This document shows, in pieces, positions 43,596 through 52,004 of a stretch of DNA of 64,000 bases (its first letter is position 1; each line of letters starts with the position of its first letter). A program made the translations under genes and the position numbers. The DNA comes from F-183 sp964627455 (GTDB lineage Bacteria > Acidobacteriota > Terriglobia > Bryobacterales > Bryobacteraceae). The notes below the pieces were generated by a model. The model was not told the DNA's origin, ran no database searches, and worked only from the letters and a program-made list of their open reading frames with translations. The DNA lies in assembly GCA_964627455.1 (NCBI GenBank), contig CAZVKC010000018.1, positions 42,908-106,907 of the forward strand. Reading direction: 5' to 3'.

Positions 43596-44395
43596 AGCCT
43601 GTGCCAAGCCTGAAGATTGCTGGTCAGTGCTGCAACGGCGTCGAAGGGCATAGACCAGCCCGCCTCATCCTCGTCACCGAAAGAAGAGTGAATAAACGCA
43701 TGCGGCTCCACCCGCGTCAGTTGCACAGATTGACGCCGGCATTCCACCGCATTCTCACCAACCCGGAACTAGCTAAAGCAGGAACGCTCGCCTTACCCAC
43801 GCTATCCATCTTCACGCTGCGGCCTGTAGATTCGGCCCCGCAATCGTCACCCGCGCGGATTCTCCGCCGTCAGCACGAACGCTTTCACCTCGCCCGTCAA
43901 GGCGAAGGCCATTGCCTACTAATTCTGATTCAACCTTAACTCCACGGACGCCAGCAGCAGCAACCCGTTGGCGAGCATCCGCAGCGACAAGTTGATTGTC
44001 GCCGCCCATTGCGCTATCCACATCCGGATACGTCCCCGCCTCCGGGAATTTCATCACTACAGTACTCGTCACCACCCCGGTCGTGCTCCGCTGATTCACG
44101 CCGCGTCCACGACCGGATAGTAGCCCTACAACACCGGGTTCGCGGGGCATCGCCGCCACACTGAGAATGAAACGGTCATCGTGGACGAAGGTTAAGGTTA
44201 CCGGCCCAGTCGCACAAGCCATCGGCGGTTGTGCAAAGAGTGTCGCATCAAGTTGCTCTCGCGATTATTCGAAACTCCCGATGGACTGGCAACAGGAAAC
44301 AGTGAGCGAACACGCGAACTTGTCCCCTTCTCTTCCGACTTTGCGCTTTCCACCTTAGAAGCAAACATCCGATCCTTGGGCGGGAGAATGAGCAC
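43596..44395. other. Gap of about 800 bases without a convincing gene
   Basis: No frame here has a good start, family match or typical codon pattern. On the reverse strand around 43812-44023 short frames give protein-like strings in different frames (MAFALTGEVKAFVLTAENPRG, a 21-residue frame; MWIAQWAATINLSL, the start of a 34-residue one), which could be the remains of a decayed gene. Towards 44360-44395 it holds the leader and ribosome site region of the next operon. Confidence 0.4.
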
Positions 44396-47300
44396 GTGAA
44401 TGATCTGACCAAACGGCTTGTCAGCCCTGTCACCATCTATCCTCTCGTCGTCGTCGCCTTCGCCATTGCCTTTCTCTTTTACTGGATTCCCGCCACGCAG
44501 CGAAAGAAACTCGCGCACGACCGCCAGGCGCTGCAGGAACTCACCTTCGCCGCCGACCGCGTGGGCATCGAACTCACCAACCTCGGCAACGGTCTCGAAG
44601 CCTACCTTGGGCTGCACTATACAAAGCCGCCGTTCAAACCTGAGTCGGCCAGCGAGGTTCTCCTGCACCGGACCCAGTCCGATCTAACCGACGAGAGGAT
44701 CCGCGACTATCTGCGGGATCAATTGCCGCTGCTCGAGTGGCCACTATCCTGCACGATTACGGGAATCCTGGCACCCGGGCGCATGCGCCTGGGAATGCGC
44801 ACGCACGCAAGCGGGGAGCAGATCCTCTTCCACTGGACCGAAAACAACGATCCGCACTGCGCCATCCTTCGCGTGCGTGAGGCGACGCAGCGGACCTTGT
44901 CCTCGATACCGCAGGGCTTGTTTCATGAAATCGTTCTGGCTACCGCCGACGGACGGGTTCTGACCTCTACGGAACGTTCGGCCATCCGGCTTGTGCGCCT
45001 GCCTCGCTCCGCCGCGAAAGCCAGCGGAAAACCCGGAGGTTCCTCAAAGGCGGCCGCCAGAAAGAGCGACAAGTCTTCCGAGAAGAAGGTCGAGTCTTCC
45101 GGCGAATCCGAAAACCCGGCCAAGGACAGGAAGACAGACTCTTCGGAAGAGGACCGGGATAACTTCGGCGCTTCGCGCCTGACGGAAGTCGAGATCGCGG
45201 AGGAACCGTACACGATGTACAGCGTCCCGGTCAAACTCCCCTTCGAGTGGGAGCAGTCCGGCGGTGACTCGGGACTGATCGTGGCCGGCTTGATCCGGAG
45301 TTCCACGCGGGAGTCGCGCAGCATGGCCCCATCCCGCGGGCCGATGTTGGCGTTCGTCATCGTTTTCGCCGCCCTGATCTTCGGATCCTGGCCGCTCCTG
45401 AAAGTCGGCAGCCTCCGGCCCAGCGATCCCATCCAGCGGCGGGAAATGGCGCACTATATCGTCTCTTCGCAGATAGCGCTGTGCATCCTGACAGTTGGCT
45501 GTATTCAACTGGGGTACAACTTCGATGCTGGTACCGGCGGAGATTTCCTCGACAAACTGGGCATAAAGATCAAAGAAAACACCAGCCGCGAGGTGGTTCG
45601 CGCCTTGCGCACCTTGGATCGAATCGAATCCTCGCCGGAGTTCGGGCACACAAATGCGGATAAAGCCAAACCCTGCTTCCGGCTCCCAGGCAGTTCGTCG
45701 AAGCAGAATGAGAACATCGAGTGCAAGTCCAATATCTACGACGATCGTGGCCTTTACCTCTTTGAATACCCCTATTTCCGGCAGATCTTCTGGGGCGATG
45801 CGAACGGCGATCAAAAGCGCAAGTGGACAACGGACCAGTTCGTGACGCCCAGCACTCCCAGCCGGTTCCGGCCGCTCTATGAACAAACACGCATCGGAAA
45901 CCTTTGGAGCATCACCGACCCGCGGGGAGTCGAGAACTCCAATTTCCGAATCGACCCGCTGTATTCTCCCAACACCGCCGAGTACGTAGCCGTCATTAGC
46001 CGGCGCTACGCGATGCCGGAACACAAGGAACTGTTCAGCAGCCACATCGTGACGCCGATGCTGAGTCTCATCAACCCGGTCCTGCCGGCGGATTACCGCT
46101 TTGCCGTTATCGACGAAACCGGAAGAATTCTCTTCAGTTCGGAAGTCGACAAGAACGGTCACGAGAATTTCCTGGATCAGTGCACCCAATGCGAGGGGGT
46201 CCGGCAGGCCATGTACGCGCACGAGCCGTTCCTCCACCGAATCCGCTACCACGGAGAAGAGTTCCTCGCCACAGCCACGCCGTTCGACGTCTTCAAAGGT
46301 TGCCCGTGGACCCTGATCGTCATGGAAGATTATGAGCCGAGGCGCGCCCACTGGAACGAGATGACGTCCTTGCTTGGCATACTCCTCGCCGCCCACCTGC
46401 TCTTCTGCGCCATCCTGGCATATTCGATCCCCGGCCCCTTGAGGTATCCGCCCGCTTGGCTGTGGCCGTCCGCCAAGAAAACCAACGACTACTTCCAGAT
46501 ATGCGTAGCCCTCCTGTGTTCGCTCGGGTGCGCGGGTTGGGCGATCTTCCGGTCGGGGCGATTCTTCACCTTCTTCCCCCTTGCCGGACTGCCGTTTGTC
46601 GTTTGCCTGTGCGTCTGGTTCAAACTACTGAACACTCCAGGATCGAAGTCGAACCCAGGCGAGCGATCGATAGCATCGCCGCGAATCCTCTGGCTGGTTC
46701 TGGCGTATGGCGCCGTGACCTCTGTATACCTGCTCATCGCGACGTCGGACGAGCCCTTCGCCGGTGAATCCGTCGGTCGATTCCTCCTGCCCTTCCTGCT
46801 ATCCCTAGGCTGCCTGCTGTACCTGGAGGCTCCCGCACCAGTGGTGTCGCAGCGAATCGTGGCATGGGTGGGGTGGTCGGGATGGTTTTCCGTCCTCGTG
46901 TTGTTCGTGCTCATGCACACCGCCATCCTGCCCACCTTGCATATGTTCCGGGTCGCCTACGATATCGAGGCGACCGTTTCGGCTCGGCGCCGTCTGGTCA
47001 GGAGCGCCGCCGAACTGGATGCACGGGAAGCACGCATCCAGGCAGGCAGCCTAAGCGCGTTTGCGCCGGACCAGGACGAAGACCCAAACAATGCCAAACA
47101 CCGAGACCGGGACAAGAACAGGCTCCGCTTCATCGACCGGCGGCTCCACCAGGAACGGCTGGACCGCTACGACGCTGCGACTACCTATGCTTCCCCACTA
47201 CATTTCGTCCCCGCGATGGTGCCCGTGGACCACCCGGCTGAATGCCTGACAGACTCCACATTCAGCTGCTCAAAGGGATGTGAGACGCCATGCCAGGGGG

Positions 47301-48598
47301 CGGCAAAACGCGAGACCGCATCCCAGCACGATTCTGGAAGCCACGGTGGAAAGGACCGTGGCGCAGTTCCTCGCTTCGTCAACCTGGAAGGGCGTATGCT
47401 GCTCAGTCTCCTCCAATTCATCGAGTCGCCTCTTGAGCCCCTCACGCGCCTCGGCTCTGGCAACGCTCGCTGGGAATTTGTCTCGCAGGGGCATCATTCC
47501 GTCGCCATCAGTTCTCGCGTTCCATCCAATGGAACCACCTTGTCCGGCAATCCCACACAGATTCTGGTCGATCAGCCCCGGACATTCCGTTTCAGCGACT
47601 ATTCCCGCAAATGGCCCGTTTTCCTGGTGTGGACGGTGGCCGCCTTAGCATTCCTGCGGTTCGTGGTCTATCGCGCGATCCGGGACTTCACCAAAACGCT
47701 TTTCATGATCGACCGGCCCCGGTCTTCGGGACCGGCAATTCCATATCCGGCCGAAACTCTCGTGCAAGCCATCCGGCGAGGGGACGTTTGGATGGGCCTG
47801 CATGACGGCAGCGAGGCGTTTGAACGCCAACTGCGGGATCTCGCGGCGCAACGGCAACTCGTTCGGTGGGAATGGGGCAAATTCGACGTGAAAGGTTGGA
47901 AGTCGCGCGTCTTCGCGAACCTCCCGGTGGTCGTCGAAGGGTGCACGGAAAGTCCGAGCCCGCACGACCCGGCCGGTGACGCCGCCAAGATGGCGTTCCT
48001 TCAGGAGGCCGCCCGTTCCGGACTCGCCATCGGATTCCTCGCTACCCGCCATCCGGCCTTCTGGCGCGCCGCCGAAAGTGAAAAGGACCCCATCTGGGCC
48101 GTCGACCTCGAGGATGAAGCCGCGTGCAAGTGGCGGCAATCCCTCTTTGGAATTCAAGTACTTGCTCTAAAAGGCGTCAAAGATGACCCCTTCAGTGTCT
48201 GGCGCGCCTCTACGACTCAGGAGAAGATCGCCCTCGACAATCTGGCGCGTTACGGCTGGGTTAATTTCAAGAACGCCGAGGCGGTCGATCATCTGATCCG
48301 GCGGGGGATTGTCGTGGCAAAGCCGGTCCCCCGATTTGCTAGCCGCGATTTTGCGCGCTTCGTTCGTACTACTGTCACCGCGCATGATCGCGAAGGTTGG
48401 GTGGGTAAGGAGGAGACGAGTTCCTGGGAAGGCTTCAAGTCCGCCGCTCCGGTGGCGATCAGCCTCGTCTCGGCAATGTTTCTGTACCTCTCGGAACTGC
48501 CGGTCTTCGGCGCCGCGATCGCAACGGCCGGTCCACTCGTGCCACTGTTGCGGCATCTCTTCACGCCAACCGCGAGCCAGCCCGGGAGCCGCACATGA
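44396..48598 (+). CDS. Large multi-pass membrane protein with Cache-like sensor region (1400 residues)
   Basis: Begins at GTG. A first transmembrane helix (about 12-32) precedes a soluble part with a very charged low-complexity linker (about 212-255, rich in Lys, Ser, Glu). Two helices near 320 and 360 frame a second soluble part (about 390-660) resembling a Cache/PAS-like sensor (RFAVIDETGRILFSSE, LATATPFDVFKGCPWTLIVME). Then come about six transmembrane helices, another soluble loop, a helix near 1080, and a long cytosolic-type C-terminal domain. No kinase, HAMP, cyclase or methyl-accepting region is visible. It overlaps the next start as ATGA. Function unknown; likely sensor or anchor of the cassette. 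Confidence 0.65.
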   Translation: MNDLTKRLVSPVTIYPLVVVAFAIAFLFYWIPATQRKKLAHDRQALQELTFAADRVGIELTNLGNGLEAYLGLHYTKPPFKPESASEVLLHRTQSDLTDERIRDYLRDQLPLLEWPLSCTITGILAPGRMRLGMRTHASGEQILFHWTENNDPHCAILRVREATQRTLSSIPQGLFHEIVLATADGRVLTSTERSAIRLVRLPRSAAKASGKPGGSSKAAARKSDKSSEKKVESSGESENPAKDRKTDSSEEDRDNFGASRLTEVEIAEEPYTMYSVPVKLPFEWEQSGGDSGLIVAGLIRSSTRESRSMAPSRGPMLAFVIVFAALIFGSWPLLKVGSLRPSDPIQRREMAHYIVSSQIALCILTVGCIQLGYNFDAGTGGDFLDKLGIKIKENTSREVVRALRTLDRIESSPEFGHTNADKAKPCFRLPGSSSKQNENIECKSNIYDDRGLYLFEYPYFRQIFWGDANGDQKRKWTTDQFVTPSTPSRFRPLYEQTRIGNLWSITDPRGVENSNFRIDPLYSPNTAEYVAVISRRYAMPEHKELFSSHIVTPMLSLINPVLPADYRFAVIDETGRILFSSEVDKNGHENFLDQCTQCEGVRQAMYAHEPFLHRIRYHGEEFLATATPFDVFKGCPWTLIVMEDYEPRRAHWNEMTSLLGILLAAHLLFCAILAYSIPGPLRYPPAWLWPSAKKTNDYFQICVALLCSLGCAGWAIFRSGRFFTFFPLAGLPFVVCLCVWFKLLNTPGSKSNPGERSIASPRILWLVLAYGAVTSVYLLIATSDEPFAGESVGRFLLPFLLSLGCLLYLEAPAPVVSQRIVAWVGWSGWFSVLVLFVLMHTAILPTLHMFRVAYDIEATVSARRRLVRSAAELDAREARIQAGSLSAFAPDQDEDPNNAKHRDRDKNRLRFIDRRLHQERLDRYDAATTYASPLHFVPAMVPVDHPAECLTDSTFSCSKGCETPCQGAAKRETASQHDSGSHGGKDRGAVPRFVNLEGRMLLSLLQFIESPLEPLTRLGSGNARWEFVSQGHHSVAISSRVPSNGTTLSGNPTQILVDQPRTFRFSDYSRKWPVFLVWTVAALAFLRFVVYRAIRDFTKTLFMIDRPRSSGPAIPYPAETLVQAIRRGDVWMGLHDGSEAFERQLRDLAAQRQLVRWEWGKFDVKGWKSRVFANLPVVVEGCTESPSPHDPAGDAAKMAFLQEAARSGLAIGFLATRHPAFWRAAESEKDPIWAVDLEDEAACKWRQSLFGIQVLALKGVKDDPFSVWRASTTQEKIALDNLARYGWVNFKNAEAVDHLIRRGIVVAKPVPRFASRDFARFVRTTVTAHDREGWVGKEETSSWEGFKSAAPVAISLVSAMFLYLSELPVFGAAIATAGPLVPLLRHLFTPTASQPGSRT

Positions 48599-49794
48599 AA
48601 CGACTGTGTCTGTATGCGGCCATTCTGCTGGCGATCGTCGTGCTGCGATTCGGTTGCTTCCCGGATCGCGCGACCATTCAAGTGGTGGTCCCCGAGACCT
48701 GGGCCGATTATGGACGCTGGCTGGCCGAGGATTATTGCGCCACCTACTCCTGCGCGTCGGAGAGCATCGACATCCACGTGATGCCGTACGAAGACCTGCA
48801 AACTCTGGTCAGCAACGGGCCGGGCAAACACAAGTTCAATCTCGCGCTAGTGGATGCGCCATGGTTGGGCCAGAGCCTTCAAGCGACGCCTATTGGCCAG
48901 GTGTCCGGGGAATGGAGCGCCTACTTGGGCGACCTCTGCGATGAGTGCAAGGAAGCGATTGTCACGAATAAGGAGAACTTGAAGAAGGCCCTCCCAGTCC
49001 TAGGCAATGCCGCCGCCAGATGCACGAGAACCGGCGATACCGGAGCCCTCCATGTTCGCGTCGGCACAGATAACGCTCTGGTTACCGATTTCCTAACGAT
49101 CATCGGCGAACAATGTACCGGCAAGCCCGACATGACTTGCGTCGGAAAGGCCTTGAAGGAATTCGACAGCGCTGCCGAGAAGCCCTCGCTCGCCCAGCAG
49201 GCCTTCGACGAAAGACAAGTCGCGGACAAGTTGGAATCCGGCGAGATCGGATCTGGTTTTGTCTGGACCCAGTTCCGGCTGCGGATCCCGCTGGAAGAGA
49301 ACCTGCAATGTTTCGATATTCCGGGCTCTCCGTTGGGAATTTGGTCCCTTGCGTTCTTTGAGAGAACCGGGGCTGCGGAAAAAACGAACGCACTTGCGCG
49401 AAAACTGATCGGGCACGCCATCGGACTGGACGTGCAAAGGAGAATGCTGCAAGGGATTCATTGCTGCCAACCGGGAGGGACGAAGCCAGCGGCAGGTGTT
49501 AGCCCCGAAATAGAGAAAAACCCCGCGCTGAGGGCATTTGGCCTGGGTGGATTCCCGCCGGCGCGACTCAAGGCCTATCCGAATGGCGATGCTGTGCTCG
49601 ATTGCTACAAAAAGTCCCTGCAATACTCAGTGCGGAGATACCGGACCAAGGTGCAGTACTGGAGCAAACTCGAGGCGGAACTCGCGGATATCTTGCGGAA
49701 ACGCTTGGCGCAGCCACGCCTCCGGTGCAAACAAGGAGTCGAGGCGCCGCCCGATCCGAAGCCGATAATGGGCTGGATGGAGAAGTCGCAATAA
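48595..49794 (+). CDS. Solute-binding-protein-like protein
   Basis: 399 residues, coupled to the membrane protein by a four-base overlap, with GGGAG six bases before the ATG. A hydrophobic start (CLYAAILLAIVVLRFGCF) may be a signal anchor or lipoprotein signal; the sequence before the Cys (RFG) is a poor lipobox. The body resembles type II periplasmic binding proteins (IQVVVPETWADYG, NLALVDAPWLGQSL, GSGFVWTQFRL, PGSPLGIWSLAFF). It is rich in cysteines. No ABC permease or ATPase is near, so it may sense a ligand for the partner membrane protein. Confidence 0.6.
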   Translation: MKRLCLYAAILLAIVVLRFGCFPDRATIQVVVPETWADYGRWLAEDYCATYSCASESIDIHVMPYEDLQTLVSNGPGKHKFNLALVDAPWLGQSLQATPIGQVSGEWSAYLGDLCDECKEAIVTNKENLKKALPVLGNAAARCTRTGDTGALHVRVGTDNALVTDFLTIIGEQCTGKPDMTCVGKALKEFDSAAEKPSLAQQAFDERQVADKLESGEIGSGFVWTQFRLRIPLEENLQCFDIPGSPLGIWSLAFFERTGAAEKTNALARKLIGHAIGLDVQRRMLQGIHCCQPGGTKPAAGVSPEIEKNPALRAFGLGGFPPARLKAYPNGDAVLDCYKKSLQYSVRRYRTKVQYWSKLEAELADILRKRLAQPRLRCKQGVEAPPDPKPIMGWMEKSQ

Positions 49795-49857
49795 GGTCCG
49801 GCCAGTAACCAACCGTGCCCGCCATCCCAAAAGAACAACCGCTGAGTCTCTCAACCT

Positions 49858-50250
49858 TCACTCGTCCGTACCCGGATCCACCTCCCTGATGGTCAACAGG
49901 ATCGTCCCGCGATTGTTCGAATAGGACCCGATCACGTCGTTTGCGCAGCATTCCAACCGCCCTGTCGGCAGTTTCCGAACGGACTCGTCCCGCCCGATCA
50001 CGAACCACTTGTCGCCATCGATCCGCCCCAACAGAGCCATCCAGGGTGCAGCCGGCAGGCGCTTCATCCAGTTGAGCCGCTCGCGGATCCCGCCCGGATG
50101 CTCGATTCCCGCCGCATCGACGGCGGGCGGATCCTTGTCGATCCACTCGCCCTCGGCATGAAACCGGTAACGCTTCGATCCGTCGAGGATCACACCCGTA
50201 TCCACCGACCACTTCCCGCTCGTCACCTCAACTACGCGAACCTCACCCAT
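49858..50250 (-). CDS. LecA (PA-IL)-like lectin
   Basis: 130 residues from ATG 50250, with GGAGGG six bases upstream, overlapping the end of the preceding gene by eight bases. The C-terminus ANDVIGSYSNNRGTILLTI aligns with the LecA region NDVPGTYGNNSGSF: Asp105, Val106, Ser109 (Thr in LecA), Asn112 and Asn113 fall at the calcium/galactose-site spacing of LecA Asp100-Val101-Thr104-Asn107-Asn108. His51 in EHPGG matches LecA His50; LecA Gln53 becomes Gly. No signal peptide. It is the last gene of the four-gene caspase operon and should bind a sugar, possibly on a cell surface. Confidence 0.72.
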   Translation of the reverse strand: MGEVRVVEVTSGKWSVDTGVILDGSKRYRFHAEGEWIDKDPPAVDAAGIEHPGGIRERLNWMKRLPAAPWMALLGRIDGDKWFVIGRDESVRKLPTGRLECCANDVIGSYSNNRGTILLTIREVDPGTDE

Positions 50251-51997
50251 GAGTTTCCCTCCAGTGCGCCAGTTCATGCGTATCCCCCCGGCTTCGGTAT
50301 GCGCCGCCTTCCGTCGCCCAGTACTGGGATGATTCCCGCTGATAGGCCAGTTGCCGGGCCAAGCGTTCTGCATTCGACACGTTCTTGGAAATCACGTACC
50401 GAATCTCCCCCTCGGGGCCCACTATGAGCGTAGAGCCGCCCAGAAACTCCGTCGCAATTCCAGTTCGCGGATCGGACACGACTCGACGTTGGGTGACCTC
50501 GGCCACCAAATCGAACAAAACCTGCCCGTCCGGGCCCACGCGCCGGGACGTTCGGATCGACTCCACACAGCATTCCTGAACCCCAGACTCGGAGCCGGAG
50601 GCAAGGCCGAACTCGTCCGCCAGATGCGGCATGGTGATGAACGCGAACAGCGCGTGCGCCTGCCGTTCGACTTCTCCTCGCCCGGCGGGCAGCGACGGAT
50701 CCCCGGCAAACCGGAGGTTCGCGAAGTGCAGCGCGTGCACCGCCGGCATGGGACGCTCCGGAGGACGCCACATCAGCGAATCCTCGCTCAGTTGGCTCAC
50801 GCCTGGCGGATAGATCCCGTGCTCGGCGAACGCGCGGATCAACTCGTCGCGATATCCCCAACTGTCGTTAGGAACCAGTTCGTGGTCAGCCGTCACCAGC
50901 GCCCGCAAGAACTCGCCGAGTTGCAGGTCCACAGGTGGGCAATAGTCGATCGCGCGGATGCACATGATCAGAAAATGGCTCGCCAGCTCACTCGCTTTCG
51001 CCGCCAGGAACTCCACCAGTTCGGACACCAGCAGTCCCGACGGAGGCCGGTAGGCGAGACGCAGGTACGATTCGGTCTTGCGCTGGTAAATGCGGCGAAA
51101 GGCCGAGAACACGGCCCGCAATAGCACCGCGCCCATCTCATGGGCTTCCATATCCGGCCGGTACGGAATCAACTCTGGCGACAACGCGCACCGCAGCGCT
51201 TTGCCCTGTGTGGTCAGTCCGAACTCCTCCGCGATGTTGGCTAGCATGGCCGCCTGATCCAGGTTCCCTTCGAAACGCCGTAACTGGCTCGCTACCGCCT
51301 CGCGATAAGTGAAGTGTTGCAACAGCGCAATCAGGTCCGCGAATCCCTCGTGGAAACCCAGTACGTCGTTCGAAGTTGGAATCGTGAAGTTGGACCGCAG
51401 CCCGTCGATCAATGCATGCGTGAGTTCATGCGCGATGATGTCATGCGAGAGGCACGTAAAAACCTGCCCGTTCGGTGCGTGCCGACCCATCCCGCCGGCA
51501 GGCGCAGGGAAGAAGCCAAAGCTGATCTGCCCGCTGCCCTTCTCATACATTGCGTTCCGCCCTGCTTCGGCGGCATGGGGCCGTAGCAGCAGGCGCCCGC
51601 CGCGGGCGCCGGAATCGAATCCCCAGGCCACCGAACGGCCAAGCGCCGCCTGAAATTGCGCGTAAATCTTCGAGCAAACGGCGTAGAGCATTTGCTGATG
51701 AAACCGCGGATCGGACACCGATGGCTCCACGCCGCCCTGAATGAGGATCCTCGGATCCTCGAGATCCACAGCAACCGGTTTGCCTCTCACATCGAGGCGC
51801 TCGACGGCGAGAAGCCGCCCGATCGGCCCCGGCATTAGCGGCTCCCACGGCGTCTCGACCGTCGCGATGGCCCCATCCGAGCGAGCCGTCGTCGAGTCAA
51901 TCGTGAACACCTTGAGAGGACGAACAAGGGGATCCCCACGCCGGCGCCGGTAAGGTTGGACTTGCGCCTGCCGAAAGAGTCCTTCGCCGTGCGCCAT
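50243..51997 (-). CDS. Gluzincin metallopeptidase (HELTH/ExxxD)
   Basis: 584 residues. The zinc motif is His190-Glu191-Leu-Thr-His194 in IIAHELTHALIDG. The third ligand is Glu217 with Asp221 in FHEGFADLIALL, the ExxxD pattern of thermolysin-like gluzincins, 23 residues after the second His. A later AHEMGAVLLRAVF contains a candidate for the catalytic His region. The first about 180 residues are not a recognisable signal or classical M4 propeptide. The C-terminal 130 residues are beta-rich (DGQVLFDLVAEVTQRRVVSDP, STLIVGPEGEIRYVIS). It lies 7 bases after the caspase fusion gene, so may be made with it. Substrate unknown. Confidence 0.72.
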   Translation of the reverse strand: MAHGEGLFRQAQVQPYRRRRGDPLVRPLKVFTIDSTTARSDGAIATVETPWEPLMPGPIGRLLAVERLDVRGKPVAVDLEDPRILIQGGVEPSVSDPRFHQQMLYAVCSKIYAQFQAALGRSVAWGFDSGARGGRLLLRPHAAEAGRNAMYEKGSGQISFGFFPAPAGGMGRHAPNGQVFTCLSHDIIAHELTHALIDGLRSNFTIPTSNDVLGFHEGFADLIALLQHFTYREAVASQLRRFEGNLDQAAMLANIAEEFGLTTQGKALRCALSPELIPYRPDMEAHEMGAVLLRAVFSAFRRIYQRKTESYLRLAYRPPSGLLVSELVEFLAAKASELASHFLIMCIRAIDYCPPVDLQLGEFLRALVTADHELVPNDSWGYRDELIRAFAEHGIYPPGVSQLSEDSLMWRPPERPMPAVHALHFANLRFAGDPSLPAGRGEVERQAHALFAFITMPHLADEFGLASGSESGVQECCVESIRTSRRVGPDGQVLFDLVAEVTQRRVVSDPRTGIATEFLGGSTLIVGPEGEIRYVISKNVSNAERLARQLAYQRESSQYWATEGGAYRSRGDTHELAHWRETHG

Positions 51998-52004
51998 GAT
52001 CGTG

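Noticed and set aside
43812..44222. 136-residue reverse frame as a gene
   Set aside because: No ribosome site, no family and protein-like strings switch frame along it; treated as noncoding or decayed.
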